A model generated the notes under the pieces. It did not search any database, was not told where the DNA came from, and worked only from the letters and a program-made list of their open reading frames with translations. Position numbers and translations under genes: made by a program. Shown piece by piece: positions 41,203 through 48,953 of a stretch of DNA of 64,000 nucleotides. Numbering within the stretch: position 1 is the stretch's first letter; each line of letters opens with the position of its first letter. Source of the DNA: a virus; the IMG/VR virus record IMGVR_UViG_3300020172_001601, positions 128,198 through 192,197 of that record; one strand, written 5' to 3'.

Positions 41203-41609
41203 AACTCTCCGAAACCAAATTTCGAGTATTGTTCAATGAGCATTTGCTCAAGCTACTCGATCTTGAAAAAGAACAAATAGCGTGGATCGCTCGTGAAGCG
41301 GCCAACCTGATGACCACTGATAAGTGGGAATCCAATATCGAAGCCCACATGATGGACGAAGAGTTGGATTGTTGGCAGCACGACATGGTTACACGAGACG
41401 GCGAAACAATTGTCTTGGAAGGCGTTCCATATCCAAAAGACTTTCTTATTTTGTGGACGCCTCATTATCCTGATACGTTGCCAGAGCCGGGAAGTCCTGA
41501 CACCAAGTATATGGATTTCCCAACCGATTTCGCACACTTGCTCGAAAAGGATCGCAAAGAGCTAGGTGTGTTCAAGGTTGGCGAAGGTGTTGACTATGGA
41601 CGCAAATAA
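41199..41609 (+). CDS. Hypothetical protein (136 aa)
   Basis: Shares ATGA with the YkgJ-like gene and overlaps the following gene. The helical N-terminal half contains a repeated hydrophobic pattern (LFNEHLLKLLDLEKEQIAWI), with a proline-rich segment after it (TPHYPDTLPEPGSP). Unknown function. Confidence 0.62.
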   Translation: MKLSETKFRVLFNEHLLKLLDLEKEQIAWIAREAANLMTTDKWESNIEAHMMDEELDCWQHDMVTRDGETIVLEGVPYPKDFLILWTPHYPDTLPEPGSPDTKYMDFPTDFAHLLEKDRKELGVFKVGEGVDYGRK

Positions 41610-41799
41610 ACCTTGCAACCCTGACCATAATGGCGAATGTTTAGTGTGTGATGGCTGGCTGTCACATTGCGCACTAGACAGATTGCGAGCGGGCGACTTC
41701 AAGTATGAAACCTTGGATGAACTGCTGGTAATGTTCAAGGATTTCTTAACAGAAGACGAAGTTCGCAATTTACGAACACAATACGGAACAAACAAATGA
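41596..41799 (+). CDS. Small cysteine-containing hypothetical protein (67 aa)
   Basis: Begins MDANKPCNPDHNGECLVCDGW, giving C-x7-C-x2-C with histidine between, a plausible single zinc site, followed by an acidic helical tail. It overlaps 41199-41609 at its start and the ADP-ribosylglycohydrolase at its end (ATGA), so it is translated with that enzyme. Confidence 0.62.
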   Translation: MDANKPCNPDHNGECLVCDGWLSHCALDRLRAGDFKYETLDELLVMFKDFLTEDEVRNLRTQYGTNK

Positions 41800-42806
41800 T
41801 TACCCTAAAAGATAAAGTCCGAGGCAATTTCCTGGGTGTCGCTATTGGCGATGCACTCGGCAAGCCAGTTGAAATGTGCAAACCTCAGCATATTGCTGAG
41901 AAGTATGGTCGCATTGAAGACTACCAAAACTGTAGTTCTCACAAGTATTTCGAGAACGACCATAAAGGCACCACGACCGACGACTGGCAGCTTACCAAGG
42001 CCGTTGCTCGTGCCATGATTACGACCGGCAAGTTCGATCTGGACGAGATTGCTGTTGAACACGGTAAGGAATTCGCAATCAGCGTTCGTGGCTGGGGCGG
42101 CTCAACCAGAGAAGCTGTTGCTCGTATTGTTGAAGGAATTCACTGGAAAGAGGCTGGCAAGACCACCGAGAAGAATCGAGGCTTGGGCAACGGCGTTTCC
42201 ATGAAGGCGTCACCAGCGGGGCTTTATATGGCCCTGACGAATCCAAGCTGTGACAACCCGCCTTGGGACGATCATGTGAAGAATATCGCTGATATGGCGA
42301 TTATGACGCACTACACGAGTATTGCAGTGACGAGTGGTCTGGCTCATGCCTTCGCCACGCTGAAGTGTTTCAGTGTCACCCCTGAAACCTTCGACCCTGA
42401 TTCGTTCGTGAATGTCGTTATTGGCGCTGCTCAGATCGGACGCCAGTATTGTCCTGGGACGCTCAATGACGATATGCAGGTTCGTTTTGAGCGATTGAAG
42501 AAGCCATATACCCCGCAGGGCATTATTGACCCAGATGAGTTCGGCGGTGGCTCCTGCTATGTCTACGACAGCTTGCCGTTTACATACGCATGGTTCCTTC
42601 GCAATCCACAAAGCATCGAAAGTCTGTATGACTGTGTGAGTGCTGGTGGTGACGCTGACAGTAATGGCTCGATGCTGGCTGGGCTATTGGGAGCATTGCA
42701 CGGTGCAAGCATTTTCCCGGATCATCTGGTTGATGGGCTGAAGAATAAAGACGAGGTTCTGGAGATCGCCGACCAGTTTTACGAGAAATTTGCCAAGTCG
42801 AAGTGA
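41796..42806 (+). CDS. ADP-ribosylglycohydrolase (DraG/ARH family)
   Basis: A 336-residue enzyme that removes ADP-ribose from proteins or cleaves ADP-ribosyl bonds. The fold's metal-binding motifs are visible. It opens DKVRGNFLGVAIGDALGKPVE, which is typical, and TTTDDWQLT near residue 65 matches the T-D-D-T first metal site (here TDDW). GGDADSNGSMLAGLLGALHG near 285 is the second D-x-D-T/S site. Shared ATGA with the upstream small protein. It is the obvious counterpart of the PARP at 32717-34342: one adds ADP-ribose, the other takes it off. Confidence 0.9.
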   Translation: MITLKDKVRGNFLGVAIGDALGKPVEMCKPQHIAEKYGRIEDYQNCSSHKYFENDHKGTTTDDWQLTKAVARAMITTGKFDLDEIAVEHGKEFAISVRGWGGSTREAVARIVEGIHWKEAGKTTEKNRGLGNGVSMKASPAGLYMALTNPSCDNPPWDDHVKNIADMAIMTHYTSIAVTSGLAHAFATLKCFSVTPETFDPDSFVNVVIGAAQIGRQYCPGTLNDDMQVRFERLKKPYTPQGIIDPDEFGGGSCYVYDSLPFTYAWFLRNPQSIESLYDCVSAGGDADSNGSMLAGLLGALHGASIFPDHLVDGLKNKDEVLEIADQFYEKFAKSK

Positions 42807-42846
42807 ACCAAAAGACTAGATTGTTCTCTAGGCTTGTGTAATCGGC

Positions 42847-42875
42847 TTTACAACCCGACAAAAAGATGGTAGAAT
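42847..42875 (+). promoter_or_regulatory. Consensus promoter
   Basis: TTTACA, 17 bp ending GATGG, TAGAAT. It drives the gene at 42969 with a leader of about 85 bases that contains several GGA triplets, the sequence CsrA binds. Confidence 0.75.
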
Positions 42876-42968
42876 CACTCATCGGGAATGAGATCGTTGA
42901 CCCGGCCTCGCAATGAGCGGTAAGGTCCGGTAAACTTGTCAACGGTTGTTGTTTCCTCCGCTGGAGTT

Positions 42969-43880
42969 ATGACGAATATGGCTACTTCTTCCAAACCGGC
43001 TACTGGTAAGAATTCGGGTGCTGCTGCTGGCGTTCTCGGCAAACTGGCTGCTCTTGGCAAGCCCGCAAAGCCTGCTTCTTCGGCGAAAGCTACGAAATGG
43101 GAACTTCCTCTGACGGATGAGGCTATTGCCGATGCCCTTCGGTGGGTCGGTGGCAAAGCTGTGCTTGAGCCGGTTGAGAAGCGAGTGGAACAAGGTCGCA
43201 ACGAATTCGGCGAGTACGCTATCGGCGTGATGGCTGAACGTCTATTCGCCAACAAGAGCAAGCCCAGCAATCCGCTGGTCATTCTCAAGAAAGAAGACGG
43301 CAAGACCGCCGATCACCAATTCCAGTTTTCTTTGCAGGACCGATTTAAGAAGTTCGATCTGCCGACCGGCGACGTGGACATTCGTGACCACTTTGTTTCG
43401 GCTCTGACCGGGGTTGGTCTGCACCCGACCGACGCCGAAAAGTTGGTGGATAGTGAGTTGGATTTCTCCCCGACTCCCGAAGTCAAAGACCCGAAGTATT
43501 TGCTGGAAGGTCACTTCGGCGAGAAGCGTGAGTGGATCGAGTCCACTGCTGCTGAGAAGGCCGCAGGGTCTAAACTGGTCGCTTTCCTCGTATGGGACGG
43601 AACGGGCGATACACCGGAACCCCTGACCCCGGATGAACAGGCCATCGTTATCGAAAGTCGGAACGGCGTGACCGTCAAGGGTGGTTTCTATGACCGGGTG
43701 GCAACTTATTGCCAGAATGTGCAACAGCTTCTCGGCGTGTTCAAGGTCATCAAGCCAATCTTCGCAATGGGCTTCCTGAAATTTGCCCTGAGCGACACTG
43801 AAACGGATAAGACCCGTCGTAAGATCGAAGCCGCCGCCGAAATTCTCGGCACAACGACTTCTGATGACAGCGACGACTAA
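42969..43880 (+). CDS. Hypothetical protein (303 aa)
   Basis: Unrecognised, but of good size, between its own promoter and a very strong terminator, which suggests high expression. The first 50 residues are low-complexity Ala/Lys/Pro/Ser. The remainder is alpha-beta with many charged residues (EKRVEQGRNEFGEYAIGVMAERLF). The last residues are acidic (TTTSDDSDD). I chose the ATG with TGGAG over an upstream TTG. Similar acidic or basic tails occur in DNA-associated and structural phage proteins, but no role is assigned. Confidence 0.75.
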   Translation: MTNMATSSKPATGKNSGAAAGVLGKLAALGKPAKPASSAKATKWELPLTDEAIADALRWVGGKAVLEPVEKRVEQGRNEFGEYAIGVMAERLFANKSKPSNPLVILKKEDGKTADHQFQFSLQDRFKKFDLPTGDVDIRDHFVSALTGVGLHPTDAEKLVDSELDFSPTPEVKDPKYLLEGHFGEKREWIESTAAEKAAGSKLVAFLVWDGTGDTPEPLTPDEQAIVIESRNGVTVKGGFYDRVATYCQNVQQLLGVFKVIKPIFAMGFLKFALSDTETDKTRRKIEAAAEILGTTTSDDSDD

Positions 43881-43922
43881 AGTTCGGGTAGAGGTCGGAA
43901 ACGGACTTCGGCCACGGTTGAG

Positions 43923-43960
43923 GCCCCCGGTCAGGTAAAATTGACCGGGGGCTTTTTTTT
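43923..43960 (+). terminator. Very strong intrinsic terminator
   Basis: GCCCCCGGTCA and TGACCGGGGGC form an 11-bp GC-rich stem with an eight-base loop, followed by T8. Confidence 0.92.
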
Positions 43961-44022
43961 GTTTGCCGACAAGATAAATAGGGGAGCAATTCAAGTCTAT
44001 AATACTCCTGTAGGGGCTGCAT

Positions 44023-44625
44023 ATGTTCTGTAAATTCATCAAGACCCTATTGGAGAAATTATCTATGGGATTATTCAAAAGTCGTAACGTACTGCGTATT
44101 TCGCCAACAGATTGGCGAGATAATTACATTTGCAACAAGTTTGCGGCAGGCGAAAATGTCAACATTGAACTTGAAGACGGTCCTCACGGTGAACAATTGG
44201 TCATCACGGCCAATAAGAGCCAAGGCCGAAAAGTTCGAGTTCTGACCGAGAGCGGAGTAGTAGACTCGGATGAGTATCTAGTTTTAGTTGACGCCAGCAA
44301 GAATCATGTTGCTGTTACTTTGCCGCCGACCCGTGACTACCTGGGTCAGTTGCATATTGTCTGCGTGGACCCTAGCAATGGTATTGAGTTACTTCCAAAT
44401 GGCTCAACATCTAATGTTATATTCGACGTAAGTAATGTAACATTCAATGCTAAGGGTGACGCTATAACCCTAGTCAGTGACCGAGGCACTTCGCTACCAC
44501 CTGTTGACCCTGATGAAGACCCGTCAGATGCAGTTTTGTCTGCACTAGACGTGGAATTCATTGAAACGATTACGCCGGGAACATGGTATGTGGTTGGGCG
44601 ATATGCCGCACTTTGGTATGCCTAA
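44023..44625 (+). CDS. Hypothetical beta-rich protein, possible structural or fibre-associated
   Basis: A 200-residue protein. After 30 residues of helix it is almost all beta strand (GENVNIELEDGPHGEQLVITAN, then KVRVLTESGVVDSDEYLVLVD), with Asn-rich turns. The line of short strands and the phrase TLPPTRDYLGQLHIVCVD resemble phage tail-fibre or baseplate wedge domains. A second start at 44065 (GGAGAA upstream) is equally likely. A TATAAT-containing stretch at 44001 may be its promoter. Low-confidence role. Confidence 0.6.
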   Translation: MFCKFIKTLLEKLSMGLFKSRNVLRISPTDWRDNYICNKFAAGENVNIELEDGPHGEQLVITANKSQGRKVRVLTESGVVDSDEYLVLVDASKNHVAVTLPPTRDYLGQLHIVCVDPSNGIELLPNGSTSNVIFDVSNVTFNAKGDAITLVSDRGTSLPPVDPDEDPSDAVLSALDVEFIETITPGTWYVVGRYAALWYA

Positions 44626-44627
44626 AA

Positions 44628-45284
44628 ATGAAGTGGTATCCGAAAATGTTCGGAACGTACAGTGAAGATACGCCGTGGGGCGATCATTGTATAGCGTTTA
44701 ACAAGCTGGACGGCTCGAATCTTCGATTCGAGTGGAATCGTAAACAAGGTTGGTACAAGTTCGGCACACGGAACAGGATGTTCGACCGTAGTGATAAAGA
44801 GTATGGTCATGCTATTGATATATTCTTAAACAAATACGGCGAGGGTTTGTCTAAGGTAATGACGGACAAGTTTGCTAAGGTAGAATCAGCGATTGCATAC
44901 GCTGAGTACCTGGGGCCGGTTAGTTTTGGTGGGTTACATGACGCTCTGTATATGCAACAAATTGGGCATTTGGCAGAAGGCGTCTCGAACGATCCTAAAG
45001 ATGTAGTATTGTTTGATTTCAACCCCCATAAGCGAGGGTTTCTGTCACCCGTTGAATTCATTAAACATTTCTCGCATTTGCATATCCCTGCAATAATCTA
45101 CGAAGGCAGATTCACGAAAGAATTCGTAGAAGATATTCGGGCGGGGAAATATCCAGTATTTGAAGGGATCGTCGCCAAGGGCGGCGAGGGGCATAAACTC
45201 TGGATGAGGAAGGTCAAGACAAATGCCTATCTAGCCGAAATTCGGCGAGTGTTCGGCACTGGTTGGCAAGACCATTGGGAATAG
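44628..45284 (+). CDS. RNA ligase-like protein
   Basis: A 218-residue ligase core. FNKLDGSN near residue 25 is motif I with the lysine nucleophile. RNRMFDR near 48, VFEGIVAKG near 180 (motif IV) and WMRKVKT near 195 (motif V) keep the superfamily order. The middle segment (SAIAYAEYLGPVSF) is motif III-like. This is the fourth ligase-superfamily protein of the window. It starts two bases after its neighbour's stop codon. End sealing of RNA is the likely function. Confidence 0.82.
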   Translation: MKWYPKMFGTYSEDTPWGDHCIAFNKLDGSNLRFEWNRKQGWYKFGTRNRMFDRSDKEYGHAIDIFLNKYGEGLSKVMTDKFAKVESAIAYAEYLGPVSFGGLHDALYMQQIGHLAEGVSNDPKDVVLFDFNPHKRGFLSPVEFIKHFSHLHIPAIIYEGRFTKEFVEDIRAGKYPVFEGIVAKGGEGHKLWMRKVKTNAYLAEIRRVFGTGWQDHWE

Positions 45285-45289
45285 TTTGC

Positions 45290-45318
45290 TTTACAGCATG
45301 AGTGGGCTGTGGTATAAT
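45290..45318 (+). promoter_or_regulatory. Consensus promoter
   Basis: TTTACA, 17 bp ending TGTGG, TATAAT, beginning five bases after the ligase stop. It leaves a 15-base leader with AAGGGAG before the ATG at 45340. Confidence 0.8.
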
Positions 45319-45339
45319 TCTTGCACAAGGGAGATTGTC

Positions 45340-45513
45340 ATGGCAATGGTCAAGCGTTTGCTCGAAGATTATTGTGAAGCAATGCACCCGGATGATTTCG
45401 ACGCACAAGACCAATTGTTTGAAGCCATTTGTGATGGCACCGTGCAGCCTTCTCTTGAAGAGATGCAAGCCGTCATTGCCGTTTACAAAGAAAAAACCAT
45501 CGAGCAGACATGA
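45340..45513 (+). CDS. Small acidic protein (57 aa)
   Basis: An all-helical acidic protein (LLEDYCEAMHPDDFDAQDQLFEAI) with AAGGGAG upstream, first gene after the promoter at 45290-45318. It shares ATGA with the next gene. Function unknown; small acidic proteins at operon starts are often phage inhibitors, but this is a guess. Confidence 0.6.
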   Translation: MAMVKRLLEDYCEAMHPDDFDAQDQLFEAICDGTVQPSLEEMQAVIAVYKEKTIEQT

Positions 45514-45797
45514 AACTCAAGGATGGCATCATCGAGCTACCTCTCACGGGTGAATGCAAGATTAACGTCAAGCATATTACCCGCTGCTTCGGGTTCAGCA
45601 TCATATCACGATGGCATGACGAATACCGGCTGTGCAATCAGCGGGCCGGTATCAAGGTAACAATATCCAAAGAAGACGCCATCGCCCTCATTGCCAACCT
45701 TGAATTGCACGAAGTCCCCTGCTCCATCTTCGCCAACGCATCCACCTTCATGACCGCCAAACGACTTCAGCGAGCTAATAATGAACGTCCTGATTAG
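45510..45797 (+). CDS. Hypothetical protein (95 aa)
   Basis: Overlaps the preceding gene by ATGA and the following gene by 17 bases. Mixed alpha-beta and basic near the middle (ITRCFGFSIISRWHDEYRLCNQRAG). It ends in TAG. No known family. Confidence 0.6.
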   Translation: MKLKDGIIELPLTGECKINVKHITRCFGFSIISRWHDEYRLCNQRAGIKVTISKEDAIALIANLELHEVPCSIFANASTFMTAKRLQRANNERPD

Positions 45798-46404
45798 CTA
45801 TGACCTCGATTCCTGCACTGCCAGCATCACCGCTGACTCGACACTGACTGAAGTGGCATTTGCAGTGGAGTCGGTAGCCAGTCACTTCCTGGGGCGTGGC
45901 GTCAACCGATTTGACTGCACTCGCACTCGCCAGGAAAATGGCAATTGTGTTCTGACATTCAAGGCTCTCAAGAAGTCGGGGCCGATGGTACTTTCCAAAG
46001 TCGGTTCTATTGGATACGCCGTGGAGGAAAATCTCTTCCCACGAAATATCCCGGCCAGTGAGAATTTCCAATTGGAAGAGAAGGGCTTCGAGAAGATCGT
46101 TTCCGAGGGCCAGCACAAGCACGGCAGTATGGTCGTGGGTCGCAAGAAAGACGGCAGCGACACTACTTCCATCATCGAGTCTTTTCTGCTTCGTCCCGAA
46201 CTGCCCTTTGCCATTCTCACCTATGGCTTGGGTGATATGTTCACAGGACTCTTCGCCCTGAAATGCAATTATGTGAAATGGCAGGGATCGCTCAATAAAG
46301 TTCAGTTGTATATTCGTCACAATCTGACGGATGAACGTCTGAAACAATTCCTGCTGTCCGACTCCGATTACAATGTCAAACAGAAGGTGTCAACTCTATC
46401 ATGA
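45781..46404 (+). CDS. Hypothetical protein (207 aa)
   Basis: Starts inside the end of the preceding gene and overlaps the next by ATGA, so it is certainly in a translated chain. Alternating strands and helices, without a known motif. A glycine-rich segment (ILTYGLGDMFTGLFALKC) near residue 150 could be a short amphipathic or membrane-touching helix. Function unknown. Confidence 0.65.
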   Translation: MNVLISYDLDSCTASITADSTLTEVAFAVESVASHFLGRGVNRFDCTRTRQENGNCVLTFKALKKSGPMVLSKVGSIGYAVEENLFPRNIPASENFQLEEKGFEKIVSEGQHKHGSMVVGRKKDGSDTTSIIESFLLRPELPFAILTYGLGDMFTGLFALKCNYVKWQGSLNKVQLYIRHNLTDERLKQFLLSDSDYNVKQKVSTLS

Positions 46405-47051
46405 TCGAAACAGCACTCAGCGCAGCGATAGCGGCGGCTCCGACTAACAAGGCCAAGGCCCAGGTTGTATGGGATCATTATGTAAGTCGGCAACTGCCGC
46501 CTGCGGAACTTGCTGACGATCCAGAAATGCCTAATGGCAAAAGAATGGTGGTCGGCACCCTCGAACCCAATTGGGTGCATTTTGGATATGCACTTATTCA
46601 GAAGTTTGTCTCTGACGAAAAGCTGGATGCTGATGAACTTGAACTGGTGGATCAGATCATCGCCAGCCACTCTCTTAAAGACGGGCATACCGTTCCAGCA
46701 TTCCCCGGCCAACCCAAGAGTCCCATGAGGATTATCCATGATGGTTGGAAGGCAGGCACGCCGACCTGGATATTCATGGGTCGTGCATTTACGCCGAAGA
46801 GTGCTATCCACTTGGGCGGCGGTTGGGTTGCAGTGCAGCGCACTATCCCCGACGAGTTCTACAAGGACATGGACAAGCAAGCCGCTCCTGCAACGCTGTG
46901 GATGGCGTATAACGCAAATCAGCAGATGGGACTCACAGCCCTGACTTCCAATGTCGTCGGCCCGGCAGTGTCGTTTAATCAACTCTGGGATGCAGTTGAT
47001 GCCGAATATGGCCCTCTGTATAAAACCGGGGCCAATGAAGAGTACGCTTAA
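46401..47051 (+). CDS. Hypothetical protein (216 aa)
   Basis: Shares ATGA with 45781-46404. N-terminal helices (ETALSAAIAAAPTNKAKAQVVWDHY), then a mixed region with several tryptophans (THSLKD-like segments and TPTWIFMGRAF). It ends in TAA, 80 bases before a terminator. No family recognised. Confidence 0.65.
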   Translation: MIETALSAAIAAAPTNKAKAQVVWDHYVSRQLPPAELADDPEMPNGKRMVVGTLEPNWVHFGYALIQKFVSDEKLDADELELVDQIIASHSLKDGHTVPAFPGQPKSPMRIIHDGWKAGTPTWIFMGRAFTPKSAIHLGGGWVAVQRTIPDEFYKDMDKQAAPATLWMAYNANQQMGLTALTSNVVGPAVSFNQLWDAVDAEYGPLYKTGANEEYA

Positions 47052-47173
47052 CCGAGCCACTTGGGTAGGAAATACCCAAGAAGCACCGTGCCAATAATCA
47101 CGGCGATATAAACGAAGTCTTCCCAATAAGACGCACCGTATGGTTCTGGTGCGTTTTTGTCATAGTTGTCCAT
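47048..47173 (-). CDS. Possible 41-residue single-pass membrane protein
   Basis: Leftward frame with an acidic start (MDNYDKNAPEPY) and one clear transmembrane helix (FVYIAVIIGTVLLGYFLPKW, residues 20-39). The hydrophobic pattern is striking, but there is no ribosome site, and the frame covers the terminator of the rightward operon. Either a small antisense gene or chance. Confidence 0.35.
   Translation of the reverse strand: MDNYDKNAPEPYGASYWEDFVYIAVIIGTVLLGYFLPKWLG
47131..47158 (+). terminator. Intrinsic terminator of the 45340-47051 operon
   Basis: ACGCACC and GGTGCGT form a 7-bp stem with a ten-base loop, then TTTTGT. Upstream, CTTGGGTA/TACCCAAG (47060-47083) is a second hairpin without a T tract. 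Confidence 0.72.
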
Positions 47174-47193
47174 GAGGGTATCTATTCGGATAA

Positions 47194-47222
47194 TTTACAA
47201 AGTCGTTGATGCGTGGTAGAAT
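47194..47222 (+). promoter_or_regulatory. Consensus promoter giving an exactly leaderless mRNA
   Basis: TTTACA, 17 bp ending CGTGG, TAGAAT. The -10 ends six bases before the ATG at 47229, so the expected first base is the A of the start codon. Confidence 0.8.
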
Positions 47223-47228
47223 CAAGAC

Positions 47229-47864
47229 ATGATTCAAAATCTACGACTATCTGGCGATCTCAAGTTTGGACAGTACAAGGGAATATCTTGTAATGTCCAA
47301 CTTCAGATTGATATTCACGAAGATGATGATTGGGCAGAACCAGACCCCAATTACAATCCAGCCAATTACACCGATGGCGTTCGTGTCGTCGGTGAATTTT
47401 CTTTTGATACGTCGCCAATTGGCTGGAATGACAAGCATCCGATAAAGCCCAATGCTGTTGGCGAACTATTGGTTCGTGATGGCGAAGATAGTTCTAAACT
47501 GAATATCCTTGTCACTGAAAAATCTGGTGAGGCCGATGTTATTCCCAAGAAAGTGAAGCGTTACTTTTGGCAATTCTTTGTCATTGGCAAGCCATCTTGG
47601 GATAAACTCAACATCTTTCCAGAGAACTACAGAGGCGTCCAAAACATGAACCGTGTTTATGCCTGTACTAATTTTCGAGGATATTGGCCAGTTGGCGTTG
47701 CATCGGTAATAATTGCTGCCGATAAACGTGAGGCTCGTCGCTTGCTGGATCAGAAACTTCAAGAGGCAGGCATTCCAGTCGAAGACTGTAATGAATTTGA
47801 TTTGACTGAGATTGATCTTCAAGGCAAAGGCGCTGTCATCCTAAACAATGGCGATTGGAAATGA
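47229..47864 (+). CDS. Hypothetical protein (211 aa)
   Basis: First gene of a leaderless transcript. The N-terminal half is beta-rich (LQIDIHEDDDWAEPD, VRVVGEFSFDTS), the rest mixed, with an acidic end. A segment (RVYACTNFRGYWPVGVASVIIAADKREARRLLDQKL) near residue 140 suggests a small alpha-beta domain. It overlaps the next gene by ATGA. Family unknown. Confidence 0.65.
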   Translation: MIQNLRLSGDLKFGQYKGISCNVQLQIDIHEDDDWAEPDPNYNPANYTDGVRVVGEFSFDTSPIGWNDKHPIKPNAVGELLVRDGEDSSKLNILVTEKSGEADVIPKKVKRYFWQFFVIGKPSWDKLNIFPENYRGVQNMNRVYACTNFRGYWPVGVASVIIAADKREARRLLDQKLQEAGIPVEDCNEFDLTEIDLQGKGAVILNNGDWK

Positions 47865-48211
47865 GAGTAGCATTTATTTTTAGCGACAAGATGTTGACGC
47901 AGTTCATGCAAGACGCCGATATGTTCGAGCCGTTTAAGGTTCTAATCAAGAACAGCCATGCAATCTTGACGGTAGACTCCTGGGGGTTTGAACAAACCGA
48001 GGCCATCAGAAAGACCTGTGAAGCAAGCAACTATGGTCTGGTGGCTTGTTATAGCATTGACCATATTTACTGGATTGATCCAGCAATCAAAGTGGTCAGC
48101 ACCGGAACCAAATGGGCATTGGTTGAAGATTATGTCCGACATTTCCAGCAGGACTTGGCACTTGATAACGACAAAAATAGCGCATGGCATGTAGGACTTC
48201 CAAATGAGTAG
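47861..48211 (+). CDS. Hypothetical protein (116 aa)
   Basis: Overlaps both neighbours (ATGA at its start; the ATG of the next small gene lies inside its end). Alpha-beta, no known motif. It ends in TAG; read-through would run on to 48463, but that extension overlaps a better-supported small gene in another frame. Confidence 0.6.
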   Translation: MRVAFIFSDKMLTQFMQDADMFEPFKVLIKNSHAILTVDSWGFEQTEAIRKTCEASNYGLVACYSIDHIYWIDPAIKVVSTGTKWALVEDYVRHFQQDLALDNDKNSAWHVGLPNE

Positions 48212-48353
48212 TTACGACAGCATATTGAAGTGGGCCAAGGAAGCCAAGGTTTTGCTCCGACAAGGCAATACAGCGGCGGTAAGAACGAATCTTTCCATGA
48301 TTGTGGCGCAGGCGAAAGAAGAAGTCGCTCGTCAGAAAAAGGAAAAGAAATGA
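48204..48353 (+). CDS. Small helical protein (49 aa)
   Basis: Starts inside the preceding gene's stop codon region (ATGAGTAG), so translation is probably coupled. The product is one long basic amphipathic helix (MSSYDSILKWAKEAKVLLRQ, then IVAQAKEEVARQKKEKK). It ends in TGA just before the promoter at 48382. Function unknown. Confidence 0.5.
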   Translation: MSSYDSILKWAKEAKVLLRQGNTAAVRTNLSMIVAQAKEEVARQKKEKK

Positions 48354-48381
48354 AGTGGCTGGATCAAGCCAAAAGATTGAC

Positions 48382-48410
48382 TTTACAACTCCAAATTATC
48401 ATGGTAGAAT
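48382..48410 (+). promoter_or_regulatory. Consensus promoter
   Basis: TTTACA, 17 bp ending CATGG, TAGAAT. It gives a leader of about 40 bases before the ATG at 48456; CGGAG precedes the ATG. Confidence 0.75.
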
Positions 48411-48455
48411 CTGGCCTGATGGATTACTTTGCCTTTTCCCCCAATCGGAGCAACC

Positions 48456-48953
48456 ATGATTGACTTGGGCAGTAAAGTAAAGGATATGATTACCGGGTTT
48501 ACCGGCATTGCGATTGCTCGAACTGAATGGCTATACGGATGCACCCGTATCGTCATCGAATCTCAAGAACTCAAGGACGGCAAACCAGTTGCGCCATCAT
48601 GGTTCGATGAACAGCGTGTAGAAGAGATCACGCCGGTTGATGAAACCAAAATTCCTGTCTCAAAGCCTCGCTGTGGCGTAGGCATCCAACTTGGCAATAA
48701 AGTCAAAGATTCCATCACTGGATTCGCTGGCGTAGCAGTCGCCAAGACTATCTGGATTTCGGGAAACGTAACGATCCAGATCGAAGCAACCGCTCTCGAA
48801 AAGAGCGAACCAATCGACGGTCATGCGTTCGAGTACGAGCGTATTGAACTGGTCGAAGAAGCCAAGCCGCCAATGAGCGCAAAGAGTGATCCAAGCAAGC
48901 CGGGCGGTCCCCAAAAAGACCCGGTGCAACGTAATACGGTAGCCATTAAGTGA
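48456..48953 (+). CDS. Duplicated-domain hypothetical protein (165 aa)
   Basis: Two tandem copies of a 65-residue unit. LGSKVKDMITGFTGIAIART at residues 4-23 recurs as LGNKVKDSITGFAGVAVAKT near 79-98, each followed by a W/Y-x-x-G turn and a strand (TRIVIESQ; VTIQIEAT). The units look like small beta barrels of the kind found in phage proteins with a D-x-(I/V)-TGF-x-G start. The C-terminus is basic and disordered. It shares GTGA with the next gene. Confidence 0.7.
   Translation: MIDLGSKVKDMITGFTGIAIARTEWLYGCTRIVIESQELKDGKPVAPSWFDEQRVEEITPVDETKIPVSKPRCGVGIQLGNKVKDSITGFAGVAVAKTIWISGNVTIQIEATALEKSEPIDGHAFEYERIELVEEAKPPMSAKSDPSKPGGPQKDPVQRNTVAIK

Noticed and set aside
46368-47126. Leftward 252-codon frame
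   Set aside because: Antisense to 46401-47051, which is in an ATGA-coupled chain. No start signal.
48230-48463. Amber read-through extension of 47861-48211
   Set aside because: It overlaps the small gene 48204-48353 in another frame and crosses a consensus promoter. The translated sequence looks random.
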